Below are positions 1-9,619 of a stretch of DNA of 64,000 bases, in pieces. Made by a program: the position numbers and the translations under genes. This DNA comes from Stygiolobus sp037389425 (GTDB lineage: Archaea > Thermoproteota > Thermoprotei_A > Sulfolobales > Sulfolobaceae): contig NZ_JBBHKR010000047.1 of NCBI RefSeq assembly GCF_037389425.1, positions 15,747 through 79,746 of the forward strand, written 5' to 3'. Position 1 is the stretch's first letter, and each line of letters begins with the position of its first letter. Below the pieces are notes generated by a model, which saw only the letters and a program-made list of their open reading frames with translations, did no database searches and was not told the origin of the DNA.

Positions 1-1
1 C

Positions 2-166
2 TTAGGAAGAGTTCTGGGCTCTTCTCTCACCAGTTACTTAATGACGTTCTTTCTTTACTCTCCCGTCATTTTGTGGGGGTTGATTAGCTCACTAGGATTT
101 ATTTCAGCCCTACTCTTCTTCCTCTCATTAAGATCATTCAAACCAGCTCAGAGTCAAATACGCTGA
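2..166 (+). CDS. MFS-type transporter, C-terminal end (5' truncated by window edge)
   Basis: The frame is open from the window edge to a TGA at 164-166 and encodes about 54 residues. These form two hydrophobic stretches (around LTSYLMTFFLYSPVILWG and ISSLGFISALLFFLSL) followed by a short polar tail, as at the end of a 12-helix major facilitator protein. The last 33 bases overlap the 3' end of the convergent gene at 134-544. The family assignment rests only on hydrophobicity pattern and a typical tail, so the substrate cannot be guessed. Confidence 0.5.
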   Translation, partial: LGRVLGSSLTSYLMTFFLYSPVILWGLISSLGFISALLFFLSLRSFKPAQSQIR

Positions 167-544
167 ATTTTTTACCAACTCAACTACATTTAACATTTCG
201 TTCTTAGTTAGCCCCTCCATGAATACTATTTTGGCTATTTGAACCGACTTCGGTGTTTCGGCATCAGGTGGGATGAGGAAAAACTCTACGTTCATCCTCA
301 TTAAGTCTTTTTTAATGTTCTTGAGGAGTGACTGATCCTTCTTAAGTTTTGCAGAATCGAAGTCAACAACAGTAGTTACTATATAATACGTAGAGTTAGG
401 ATTAGTTCTAATGACTGAAACCTTTACTCCTTCACCTACTGGGGGAGAAATGACGATGTGAAAGTAAAAATTACCGCTGGTTACCTTCTCAACTTTCATT
501 CCTAGTTCCACGAACCAATCAAAAATTTGAGAATCGGATACCAT
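134..544 (-). CDS. Small conserved archaeal protein, DUF2299-like
   Basis: This is a protein of about 136 residues with no signal peptide or membrane segment. The alternating hydrophobic and charged pattern of the middle part (KVSVIRTNPNSTYYIVTTVV) suggests a beta-sheet flanked by helices. It resembles the archaeal DUF2299 family, recognised by eye only. I prefer the ATG at 544 over the in-frame GTG at 553 because a GAGGTG ribosome site lies six bases before that ATG. The stop codon of the upstream HAD gene overlaps this start (TGATG), which points to translational coupling. It is the last gene of the molybdoenzyme operon, so a role in assembly is possible but unproven. Its 3' end overlaps the convergent transporter gene by 33 bases. 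Confidence 0.6.
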   Translation of the reverse strand: MVSDSQIFDWFVELGMKVEKVTSGNFYFHIVISPPVGEGVKVSVIRTNPNSTYYIVTTVVDFDSAKLKKDQSLLKNIKKDLMRMNVEFFLIPPDAETPKSVQIAKIVFMEGLTKNEMLNVVELVKNSAYLTLSWFE

Positions 545-1161
545 CACGTACACCTCAACGCTGAATCTCCCATTGAAGAATCGACTTTATGTTGTGCCGT
601 ACTCTCTGCTATACTCTTAACTGTCTTAATTACACTGTCGGGCTGAAGGTTTGAGGGGAACATGAAAGCCTCTCCTTTCCTATTTAACCAGTGGGCTTTC
701 ATATTTAAAGACTTGGCAACCAATATGTCGTATGGGTTCGAGGATACTAACATTATTGAAGGTAGGGGCGAATTAACCCTCTTGCCTACGTATTCGAAGA
801 ACTCCTTTGAAGGCTTGTACCTCTTTACGTCATCAGCTGATATTACGTCTTGGATAAAAACGTCCAAATTATTCCTCACAAGTATTTGCTTCACTAACAT
901 TTTGTCTAAGTTTGTGACCACGTAGAGCCTCGCCCTATAACTCAACTCCTCAAGAAATAAAGCGTCCTCATACATAGGCGATCTAAGTATCTTCTCCCTC
1001 CATTCTTTATGAAGTGAATCTAATATGGCGGAATAACTCACGTATACTCTAGCTAGAGAGTACGCATTCAACACGTGTTGGGTTTCCTTTAAAACCGAGT
1101 AAAGTTTTTCATCGCTTACCTTGATCAAGTTTTCGGTTACATTGAACAAGATTACGTACAT
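544..1161 (-). CDS. HAD-superfamily protein, haloacid dehalogenase type II-like, nucleophile Asp replaced
   Basis: The 205-residue protein follows the layout of L-2-haloacid dehalogenases. Motif II is VVTN, motif III the Lys in RYKPS, and motif IV SSNPYD, which corresponds to the S-S-N-x-x-D active-site segment of that subfamily. The N-terminal motif I, normally FDxxGT, here reads FNVTEN. The catalytic Asp is therefore Asn (residue 7) and the following Gly-Thr is lost. The protein is probably not a normal hydrolase. It sits directly after the Fe-S accessory gene (TAA followed at once by ATG) in the molybdoenzyme operon, so a binding or chaperone-like role is plausible. The fold is fairly certain; the function is not known. 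Confidence 0.75.
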   Translation of the reverse strand: MYVILFNVTENLIKVSDEKLYSVLKETQHVLNAYSLARVYVSYSAILDSLHKEWREKILRSPMYEDALFLEELSYRARLYVVTNLDKMLVKQILVRNNLDVFIQDVISADDVKRYKPSKEFFEYVGKRVNSPLPSIMLVSSNPYDILVAKSLNMKAHWLNRKGEAFMFPSNLQPDSVIKTVKSIAESTAQHKVDSSMGDSALRCT

Positions 1162-2640
1162 TTACAACACCTTCTTTTTACCAGTGGCATTTAGATAACT
1201 CTCTAACCACATCTTAGTTAACTCCTTCTGTTTACATTCATTACATACATCCGTATATTGAGCTGTGCCAGGGTAACCGTATTGAATTAATAGGCTATCT
1301 ACCTTCCCCTTTATCTTTACAGTACCTATAGGCTTCCCGCAGTACCTGCACTTGGTCACCTTAGCCTGGTTTACTCTAACTTTTTGTAATTCCCTGAACT
1401 TAGCCAGTCTCTCTACTTTTATGGCGTTCTCAGGACAGTTCTTAACACACCTCTGAGAACCTATACAATACGGTATGTTGTAGTCTAGTGTCGTGAGGTC
1501 GTTCACTGTTTTCATATCTGGGACTAGCATCTGGCAAGCCCTAACACATACCCCACAAAGTACACATTTATCAGGATTTACCTCCACGAAATATACACCC
1601 GGGACTTCTACCTCAGGGTTAACTTTTACCTTCTTGTCCATTTCCTCCAGAGCCCACAAGTAAAGCGACCGCCTTCTGTAACGGGTTAATGCGACACCCT
1701 CAGGGATTTCAGACTTAGGTAGCTTATTTTCCACTAGGGGTATTTTATCACCGTGCTTAACCTTCACAATCTTCAACTCAGTCCCGGGGAAGACGTCCGG
1801 TATTTCCTCAACTCTCTTCTTAGCAATGTCGTCTTTAGGATCGTACAAAATGACTGGTATTAGACCTGCTGCAAATGTAGCAAATACAAACGAGTCATGG
1901 ACTGAAGCCACGTTAGGTACAAGAAGAGGGAAAAGACCTTCCTCCAGACTCACGGTTTTGTCCGAAGTGAAGACTAACCCTAACGATTTTCCCTCGGCAT
2001 TATAATTACGCACTATTTCGTTCACAAAGGATATAAACTGCTCCGTGGTAAGGGAAGGCATTTCTAAGTAGCCCAAGTACCCTTTCGAAGTACAATAACC
2101 ACAGCCTGTACAGTCTTGGGGTGAAGTAATTGTCACACCTTCAACAGCTTTCGCGATCAGACCTTTAGGACAAGACTGAATCAAAGTGTTTATCTCCCTT
2201 TCAAAGGTTAAAGCGTCGAACAGTACCGGATACACTTTGTATTCGTAAAGCCTAAACTTAATAAGGGAACGCCTTGTTACAGTAGTAGTTTTTACTGGCT
2301 GTAATCTGTAAACGAAGTCTTGTTTAGAGAGTTTCCTCACATACGCCTTTAGTAACGCCTTATTGTAAGACGGACTCTTTCCGATAAACCAAGAGAGGGG
2401 TAAGACCTCGACAGCTAAGGGACTTATACCCAGTTTTTCGTCAACCGATGAGACAAAGTTCTGTTCGTCCTTTTCAGATACAACAAGAAGTCCTTGAAGC
2501 TCGTTGGATTTAACATCCTCTGCCAGATATTCTCCGAACTCTGCAACGTAAGGTATATTTGTCTCTTTGTATATATCAACGAGAAGTTGATCGCCTAATT
2601 TCTCCCTGGCTGTCTTAGTAACTATGAGCCCTATCCTCAA
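1162..2640 (-). CDS. Iron-sulfur accessory protein of the molybdoenzyme operon (possibly SreD-like)
   Basis: The soluble protein is about 492 residues long and has several cysteine clusters. A first group in the middle reads CTGCGYC. A ferredoxin-like pair follows, CVLCGVCVRAC and a second C-x5-C-x3-CP group (CIGSQRCVKNCP). The C-terminus carries a zinc-ribbon-like pair CRYC...CNEC. I place the start at a TTG at 2640 that overlaps the upstream stop (TTGA). The in-frame ATG at 2682 would extend it by 14 residues into the chaperone gene. A sulfur reductase cluster described in Acidianus also contains an unusual Fe-S protein besides the catalytic and electron-transfer subunits; this may be its counterpart. 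Electron transfer or cofactor delivery to the enzyme is inferred from context. Confidence 0.65.
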   Translation of the reverse strand: MRIGLIVTKTAREKLGDQLLVDIYKETNIPYVAEFGEYLAEDVKSNELQGLLVVSEKDEQNFVSSVDEKLGISPLAVEVLPLSWFIGKSPSYNKALLKAYVRKLSKQDFVYRLQPVKTTTVTRRSLIKFRLYEYKVYPVLFDALTFEREINTLIQSCPKGLIAKAVEGVTITSPQDCTGCGYCTSKGYLGYLEMPSLTTEQFISFVNEIVRNYNAEGKSLGLVFTSDKTVSLEEGLFPLLVPNVASVHDSFVFATFAAGLIPVILYDPKDDIAKKRVEEIPDVFPGTELKIVKVKHGDKIPLVENKLPKSEIPEGVALTRYRRRSLYLWALEEMDKKVKVNPEVEVPGVYFVEVNPDKCVLCGVCVRACQMLVPDMKTVNDLTTLDYNIPYCIGSQRCVKNCPENAIKVERLAKFRELQKVRVNQAKVTKCRYCGKPIGTVKIKGKVDSLLIQYGYPGTAQYTDVCNECKQKELTKMWLESYLNATGKKKVL

Positions 2641-3290
2641 TTTCCTTCCCCTATGAGATATTCTTTCTCGGCTTCTAACCACTTTCTTAATTCCTCGCAG
2701 ACTACCTTGTATATATCAGCCCTCTTGTCGTTTATGACGTCATTTATCCAGTCTGGTATCCAGCTGTATATATGAGTAGTAAAGAAGTTCCTTTGATCTG
2801 CTTTATTCTTGTAGAGGTCTCCTCCCTTCTGGAGGATCTCTATTTCCTCTTTTATTAGCACACTCATAAACGCGAGGATCGTAACTATGTTATCAGGCTC
2901 CGGTTGGAACTCGCCTAACATATAGTTGAGCCTAATATTCCTCGAACGCAAGAACCTCAACATATCACTATATCTAAAAGTAGCTACTTTTTCTCCCATC
3001 AAAGAGAAAAATCTCTTACTCTCCACAGGTGTCAAAGGTTTTATTCCCAGACCGGTAAGGAAAAGAGTTGAATATTCGATAAGTAAATCCGACTTATTGG
3101 AATTGAATATCTTGTCCTTTATACGTTCAACGTTTACTATGCTCTTATCTATTCCTAAGGAGGAAATTTTCTCAAGTTTTTCCTTCATTTTATTATAATC
3201 CTCATCATAAAAATTGTAATAAAAAAGCGTGGAGAAGAGATCATAAATCAAAAATCTTAATGAAGCTTGATCAAGCGTGGAAAGAGACAT
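2637..3290 (-). CDS. TorD/DmsD-family molybdoenzyme maturation chaperone
   Basis: The 217-residue, largely helical protein has the TorD-family signatures. These are a Y-x-x-LF-x-x-G segment (YSTLFLTGLG) followed by P-x-x-P-x-E-S-x-R-FF, a central EPDNIVTILAFM, and a late FF-x-x-HIYSW-x-P-W. Such chaperones bind the Tat signal and the apo catalytic subunit until the molybdenum cofactor is inserted. That fits the Tat signal on the product of 4207-8505 in the same operon. An AAGGTG ribosome site lies six bases before the ATG at 3290; the frame also has a GTG at 3299, but that GTG is part of the ribosome site. The gene overlaps the start of the next gene by four bases. Confidence 0.85.
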   Translation of the reverse strand: MSLSTLDQASLRFLIYDLFSTLFYYNFYDEDYNKMKEKLEKISSLGIDKSIVNVERIKDKIFNSNKSDLLIEYSTLFLTGLGIKPLTPVESKRFFSLMGEKVATFRYSDMLRFLRSRNIRLNYMLGEFQPEPDNIVTILAFMSVLIKEEIEILQKGGDLYKNKADQRNFFTTHIYSWIPDWINDVINDKRADIYKVVCEELRKWLEAEKEYLIGEGN

Positions 3291-3301
3291 AAAAAACACC
3301 T

Positions 3302-4162
<861 letters not shown>

Positions 4163-4206
4163 GACCTTTACACCTCACACGGGAATTGAGAAAGAAAAAA
4201 GGGAGA

Positions 4207-7200
4207 TCAACTTAGCGGTTCACCCGCAAAACCATATCTTATCTTATAATTACCTAACTGGTAGTTGTTCTGAGCTAATGAATAAGGTGCTACGAAGCTC
4301 CATATGGAAGTGTTCTGCATATTATTAGCGTCAAATCTTAAGTGTGGGACATCTACGGGCTGGGCGAAAGGTGCTCCGTTGCTGGCACCGGATATACTTA
4401 TTTGTCCACCCATCTGGTTCATTATCACTGTAAGTATGTCTTGATTGGAAAAGTCTTGACCCATGTATATGAACTTGTTCGCGGTAACCTGAACCCTATT
4501 AGCCCCGCTAGCAACTCCAACTATCTTGATCCTGCTGTCGGCCCACGAAGTCTGCCCTGTTATCGGGTCTAAGTACATTATTGGGTAGGCGTTATCTGTC
4601 TGAGGAGATAGCTTTCCTCCTCTTGAAGCGGGCATGTAAAGTATGTTTGCCCAGTTGTGTAACACACTGTATTTAACTTGTGGAGAGTCGGGTGTCATTC
4701 CTCTGAAACCTGGTAGGGCTTGTGCCGACACTATTACCCACGCTGCTCCGGGTCTGGTCGCGTTGTCCAGAAAGGCTATAGCGGTGATTGTAGTCCTTAA
4801 ACCTCCAGACCAAGGCTCGTTTACAGCCTCAAATTGAACAAAATCTCCGGATTTAATGCCCATGCTCTGGACATAGGGATCTGCTGAGCTCAACATCACC
4901 GGTGTATAAGGCACTGTCGCCATAAGCCACGGTACGTTGAAAGACCAACTATGATATGTCCTATCATGTCTCCTAACGAAGAATGTTAACGGATACTCGC
5001 TCAGGTTTATCCCGTCAGGGGTTATTTCGGAGTTCCAAGCTGGTGGTGGGGAATAGCCTCCGAAAGGCTTGTAGTAGTCCAATATGTTCTTAGCTAAAGC
5101 TTGCCCGTAAGAGTCGTTGGGCAAGACACTCTTTACTAGGAACTGCTGGTTCCCGGTTAGTTTGTAATAGTAGTAATACGCCGCGTTATATCCAGTCCAC
5201 TTACCTGCCGCAGCAAGCCTGAACTTCTGTAAGTATTCGAGATATATCTTGTGGATCCACGGTAAGCCTATCCCTCCGTATCCACCAGGCATGTACTTGC
5301 CCCAACCGAGGAAGTAGAACATGTTTACGTTTCTCATATATCTAATTGAAGGCGGTAAGACGTAGACAGCTCCGCCCTTGCCTACCTTGACATAGCCAGG
5401 GTTGATCTCGTCTATTGTCATCATGCCCGGAGCGTAAGTGTTTATTATGTCCTCAAGCATCTTTTGAAGACCGGGCTGGAATTGTACTGGAATTCTGAAG
5501 TAGTGCTCTATACCTGCAGATCTCTGGCTTGCCGATATCTTGTAAGTAGTAGCTGTGGAGAAAGTCTGTCCTTGAGGTACATTATTTAAAATTTGATTGA
5601 TTACGTCTTGCTGGTTAGCACCAGCTGGCACAAACGAAGCGTATAACTTCAACTGCTGCGGGTTAGGGATTGGTTTTCCTTCCTCATTAGCCAATATGTA
5701 CTGGAAGTTGTTACCGTATCCAGCTATCAAAGTCCCGGTCTCTAATATATACATCCCAGTAGATATCATACCGGGCTGTCCTTGTTGAAGTATTGTAGTT
5801 CCAGTCTCAGGATCGTGTATAGTTACCGGGCTTATCAATGGTAAGCCAGTAACTGGGTCTTGTGTAGTGTAGTGAGGACAATTCGTCGGATCTATAGTAT
5901 CACCTTGTTTCGGATAAATCCTCAATATCCAAGCTAAAGTCAACATAAAGTCTCCGTTGGACAGTACTGGATACATCGCCGGTAAGACTGGCCAGTTGAG
6001 AGAATCTGAAGGTCCTTGAGGTAAACTTGTAGGCCTATCGTGGATGGAGTGGAAACCGTATATTTCTAGGAATGACAAATCAGGTATAATAAGATCTACT
6101 ACGTTGTTTGTCTCTTGCATAAATAGATCAATACTTATGTTAAACGGAACAATGTAGTTACCGTTCTGGTCCTTCTCGGTCACTTTTTGTAAAACGTCAG
6201 TTAATGCGTAAGCGTTATTCCAATATGGAGTTGTTATGTACCACATTAGAGCTTCTGTTTTATATGGGACTACCATATTGGGGTACTTGTTCATCAAGTA
6301 AGCGGTGATAACGACTGCTGAATAAGACCTTTGAGTCGTTAGAGGTAACTCCCAGCTATATGCTCTATCTACTAAGAAGGGTCTTCCGTTCTTATATATA
6401 ACTAGATCGTCAGGACCGTCTGGGAAGCCGTAAGGACCGGCTCCAACAATTTCTACGCTCTTAATGTCCACAGTACCATCGTTATATATGTATTCCGTTT
6501 TTAGGAAACCTGCTCTCGTCTTGGGGTTGTTTAGGGTCATTCCACTAGTTGCACTTGCAATATCTGGGTCAATTGTAGGTGTGTTTGCCAGAGGATGAGG
6601 AGGAACTGCAACTCCGGGGGAGTAGTGGGGATAGGGATACTTGTAAAGGTCGGCTCCAGGGTTATCCCACGCTCCTACCATTAATACCAGATAATACATC
6701 GCTGCAGCGCTCATGAACCCGTTGGCGTGAGCGGAAATACCTCTCATGAAGTATATTGATACCGGCCTACCAACAACGTTGTCATGGAACCTACCTAGAT
6801 AGTCTATCCATTTCACAGGCTCATAAATTGCCTTCTGGAAGGCGGTCGTTGCTATCTCATTTGCAATTCTCACCACAGTATTATGAGGTATACCAGTAAC
6901 CTCAGCTACATTTAACACACCGTATTGCGGGGATTGCCCGCTGGGAGTATACGGGTCGTAATTCAGTAATTCAGCCCTTAATAACTCGAAAGCTGTAGTT
7001 ACTGTTAGGTTAATAGTCTCACTGGAGCCTAAAGCCTTCGGGACTGTTACTTGAATAGCCGGGACTTTGACTGTTTGCCCATTCTTTAATTTATAAGGTA
7101 CTTGTACGATCTGTGACTGCTTCTGCTGAGGTAACTCGTCTAAAGTTAATATAGGCATAACACCACTCTGCCACGGTGTATCAACGTAAGAGTAAACGTT

Positions 7201-8505
7201 CCCATCAGAGCCCATTATTGCCTCTAGCCATGGGTGTGAACTCGCGTATTGCTGGTTCTGTACGGGCATTCTTAAATGTAATCCTACATTATTACCTGCG
7301 GTGGGGTCAGTAGGGTCTAGACTGTCACCATTCTGCGGGTTAGGATTTACTATCACTAACCACGACAAGTTAGTGTAATATCTCAAGAATTCCTCATCTA
7401 TGTGAGGGAATACAGCTGTGGAAGGAATGTCTCCTAATTGAGGTAATTGTACAACTTGTCCACTTGGCGTTACAGTCTGCATTATGAGCTGACCGGAAGA
7501 GGGATCATAGGCTGGTGATACCGGCTGTAAGGTCTGCGGGTTAAGGACATTTGAACCTTTGCTCGCCTTATATACGTAGTAGTGAAAGTCAACCAAAACT
7601 CTTATCCAACCCATAGCTAAGGCTCCGTCTGTTGCAGGGTTTATGAACAGATGCTCATCCGAAACTGAGTAGAAGCCAAATCTTTCAGGGGCAATAGTTA
7701 CTACCTTTCCGCCGTTCTCCCTGATCCTTGCGATAATCCTCCTCATCCAGTTAGGGAAATGGTCCCCCGCGAGTCCAGCTAAGATAAAGTACTGGGCTCT
7801 TTCCTCATCAGGACCTGCATATTCCCATACTGGCGCACCCGTAATATATACTCCTGCTGTATACACGTTCATTGAACAGAATCCACCGTGTGCACCTGCA
7901 TTAGCTGTACCGAAATTACCCGCGAAGAAACCTGCATCGATACCGGGTGTTAATTGGTCTCTTCCTTGGAAATATGCTAAAGCATGAGGATTAGTCTCCC
8001 TTATAGCTTTAAGCCCGGGGAAGTTGCCTACACCTAGTTGTTGTGGATTCAACCCTATTTTGCTCCAACTCTGTGCGTTAGTTCCATTTACTATAATGTC
8101 TATTGCAGTATCATAATCGATTGCCATCCATTTTCCTGATCCTCTATCGCCAGCTCTTATTAGTGGGAACCTCAACCTAGCGGGAGCGAAATAGTAGTAG
8201 ACGTCTGAAGCCCCCCTCGGACAAACTCCTCCATCATTTATGTGCCAACCGATAGTCCCAGTAACGAATCTCGGGAAGCCCATAGGAGTCCTGACTATCT
8301 CTATCGAGCACCTTCCTAAGCACTGGAAACAGTTCCCGTATACGACCTCGTCAGAGGGATAGTTAAGGGTGTAATGATAGCCTTCTTCTTGAGAGTTGAA
8401 TAATTTACTGGCTATCGACCCTGAGTTGAGAATTATCGCAGTTGTAGCTGCAGTTATACCGCTTATTTTGAGAAAGTCCCTCCTCGTTAGCTTTAAATTG
8501 CTCAT
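4207..8505 (-). CDS. Tat-exported molybdopterin oxidoreductase catalytic subunit (sulfur-compound type, SreA/PhsA/SoeA-like)
   Basis: This is a giant catalytic subunit of about 1,432 residues in the DMSO reductase family. A twin-arginine signal (TRRDFLK, residues 7-13) precedes a hydrophobic helix. The N-terminal [4Fe-4S] motif follows at Cys59, Cys62, Cys66 and Cys95 (CPRG). The segment HGGFCSMN puts Cys210 in the place of the molybdenum ligand. The following VWEYAGPD and ATDGALAMG segments match the polysulfide, thiosulfate and sulfite group. Relatives such as PsrA, PhsA and SoeA usually have about 750-1,000 residues, so this one carries several hundred extra residues, mainly between residues 300 and 750. 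Substrate and direction of reaction cannot be read from sequence. A TATA-like element (ACTATATATAATGA, around 8535-8548) precedes it. The ATG at 8505 is preferred over a TTG three codons upstream. Confidence 0.85.
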   Translation of the reverse strand: MSNLKLTRRDFLKISGITAATTAIILNSGSIASKLFNSQEEGYHYTLNYPSDEVVYGNCFQCLGRCSIEIVRTPMGFPRFVTGTIGWHINDGGVCPRGASDVYYYFAPARLRFPLIRAGDRGSGKWMAIDYDTAIDIIVNGTNAQSWSKIGLNPQQLGVGNFPGLKAIRETNPHALAYFQGRDQLTPGIDAGFFAGNFGTANAGAHGGFCSMNVYTAGVYITGAPVWEYAGPDEERAQYFILAGLAGDHFPNWMRRIIARIRENGGKVVTIAPERFGFYSVSDEHLFINPATDGALAMGWIRVLVDFHYYVYKASKGSNVLNPQTLQPVSPAYDPSSGQLIMQTVTPSGQVVQLPQLGDIPSTAVFPHIDEEFLRYYTNLSWLVIVNPNPQNGDSLDPTDPTAGNNVGLHLRMPVQNQQYASSHPWLEAIMGSDGNVYSYVDTPWQSGVMPILTLDELPQQKQSQIVQVPYKLKNGQTVKVPAIQVTVPKALGSSETINLTVTTAFELLRAELLNYDPYTPSGQSPQYGVLNVAEVTGIPHNTVVRIANEIATTAFQKAIYEPVKWIDYLGRFHDNVVGRPVSIYFMRGISAHANGFMSAAAMYYLVLMVGAWDNPGADLYKYPYPHYSPGVAVPPHPLANTPTIDPDIASATSGMTLNNPKTRAGFLKTEYIYNDGTVDIKSVEIVGAGPYGFPDGPDDLVIYKNGRPFLVDRAYSWELPLTTQRSYSAVVITAYLMNKYPNMVVPYKTEALMWYITTPYWNNAYALTDVLQKVTEKDQNGNYIVPFNISIDLFMQETNNVVDLIIPDLSFLEIYGFHSIHDRPTSLPQGPSDSLNWPVLPAMYPVLSNGDFMLTLAWILRIYPKQGDTIDPTNCPHYTTQDPVTGLPLISPVTIHDPETGTTILQQGQPGMISTGMYILETGTLIAGYGNNFQYILANEEGKPIPNPQQLKLYASFVPAGANQQDVINQILNNVPQGQTFSTATTYKISASQRSAGIEHYFRIPVQFQPGLQKMLEDIINTYAPGMMTIDEINPGYVKVGKGGAVYVLPPSIRYMRNVNMFYFLGWGKYMPGGYGGIGLPWIHKIYLEYLQKFRLAAAGKWTGYNAAYYYYYKLTGNQQFLVKSVLPNDSYGQALAKNILDYYKPFGGYSPPPAWNSEITPDGINLSEYPLTFFVRRHDRTYHSWSFNVPWLMATVPYTPVMLSSADPYVQSMGIKSGDFVQFEAVNEPWSGGLRTTITAIAFLDNATRPGAAWVIVSAQALPGFRGMTPDSPQVKYSVLHNWANILYMPASRGGKLSPQTDNAYPIMYLDPITGQTSWADSRIKIVGVASGANRVQVTANKFIYMGQDFSNQDILTVIMNQMGGQISISGASNGAPFAQPVDVPHLRFDANNMQNTSIWSFVAPYSLAQNNYQLGNYKIRYGFAGEPLS

Positions 8506-8583
8506 TTCTCTCAAAACCTAGTTAATTTACCTCATTATATATAGTTTCACTTCACTTTATTAATATAACTGGTTAGAAATATT

Positions 8584-9483
8584 TTATGACAAAAGATCCT
8601 CTAATTGACCCCTAACACTCGAGTCTAGAGATACAGCTTTTTCAGCTATTGCTTTCGCACCTGATAGGTCTCCCAACGCTTTAAGAATTCTGGCTTTTAG
8701 GGCTAAATATTGTGGGCTGTTCTGAGATAACCCCAAGGCTTTGTCGATAAACATTAACGCGTCCTGATTTAGCGATAATACGTGATAACATAAAGCTACA
8801 TGATAAGCATAATCCGGGTTATTAGGGTCGAGTCTCAAGGCTGTCTTATACTCAGAAAGAGCCAATTTATGAAACCCTGTCTCGTAATATATCCTACCTT
8901 TCAGGGCGTGTAGTGCTGGGTCGTCCTTCTTAAGGTCAATAGCTTTATTCACTTCCGACAGTGCATCCATCTTTAAACCTACATTATAATAACACAGAGC
9001 CTTCATTAGTCTGGCCTCTACATTTTTCGGATTTAATGCTAACACGTCATTTATATATATGGTAGCGTCTTCGTATTCGCCAAGAGCGAAGAGGATTTTT
9101 GCCTTTAGGTACTTATAATCGTAGCTTAGAGGCATGATTTCCAGAGCTTTATTAATGTTTTCTAAAGCATCTTTCAATTTGCCTAGGCTGTATTGATACT
9201 CGGCTAAAGTGTAGTACAACACGTGGTTATATGGGGACTTTGATATTCCGGCTTTAAGCTCATCCTCAGCCTCTTTTTCTCTTCCTAGGCTTCTGTAAGC
9301 CTCGAATCTCAAGTAATCGGCTTCGCTTCGGGTAATCCCTTTTAATTCGTCAAGAGCTTCTTCATATTTCTTAGCCTTTATAAGAATGAAAGCTCTTGAA
9401 AGTCTGGACTCTTCGTCCTGACCTTGAATTAACTTAAGTGCCTCGTCATATTTTCCTTGGGACAGTAACTCCTCTATTTCCAC
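8584..9483 (-). CDS. Tetratricopeptide-repeat protein
   Basis: The 299-residue protein consists almost entirely of about eight TPR units of 34 residues, such as ALENINKALEIMPLSYDY and ALSEYKTALRLDPNNPDY. It has no signal peptide or transmembrane segment, so it is a cytoplasmic scaffold. It starts at a GTG at 9483. It lies between the catalytic-subunit gene (78 bases downstream, same strand) and the divergent anchor gene. A role in assembling the molybdoenzyme complex is therefore plausible, but only from position. TPR genes are common, and the link may be accidental. Confidence 0.85.
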   Translation of the reverse strand: MEIEELLSQGKYDEALKLIQGQDEESRLSRAFILIKAKKYEEALDELKGITRSEADYLRFEAYRSLGREKEAEDELKAGISKSPYNHVLYYTLAEYQYSLGKLKDALENINKALEIMPLSYDYKYLKAKILFALGEYEDATIYINDVLALNPKNVEARLMKALCYYNVGLKMDALSEVNKAIDLKKDDPALHALKGRIYYETGFHKLALSEYKTALRLDPNNPDYAYHVALCYHVLSLNQDALMFIDKALGLSQNSPQYLALKARILKALGDLSGAKAIAEKAVSLDSSVRGQLEDLLS

Positions 9484-9581
9484 ATTACAATATTCATCAA
9501 AAATAGGTATATAATAACTTTACGAGCCTTTAGTACTTGAAAATATGTATATTTATTCATATTAATTTTCCGGAGTGAAGG

Positions 9582-9592
9582 TTTATTTAAAA
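9582..9592 (+). promoter_or_regulatory. TATA-like box of the NrfD-like anchor gene
   Basis: TTTATTTAAAA lies about 28-38 bases before the ATG at 9620, with no ribosome site in between. This fits the leaderless promoters usual in Sulfolobales. Confidence 0.5.
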
Positions 9593-9619
9593 AATTAGTT
9601 AATTATCACACGATTAGAA

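Noticed and set aside
2641..2682. ATG start at 2682 for the Fe-S accessory protein
   Set aside because: It would add a basic stretch read inside the chaperone gene. The TTG at 2640 overlaps the upstream stop and is followed directly by a beta strand typical of the domain.
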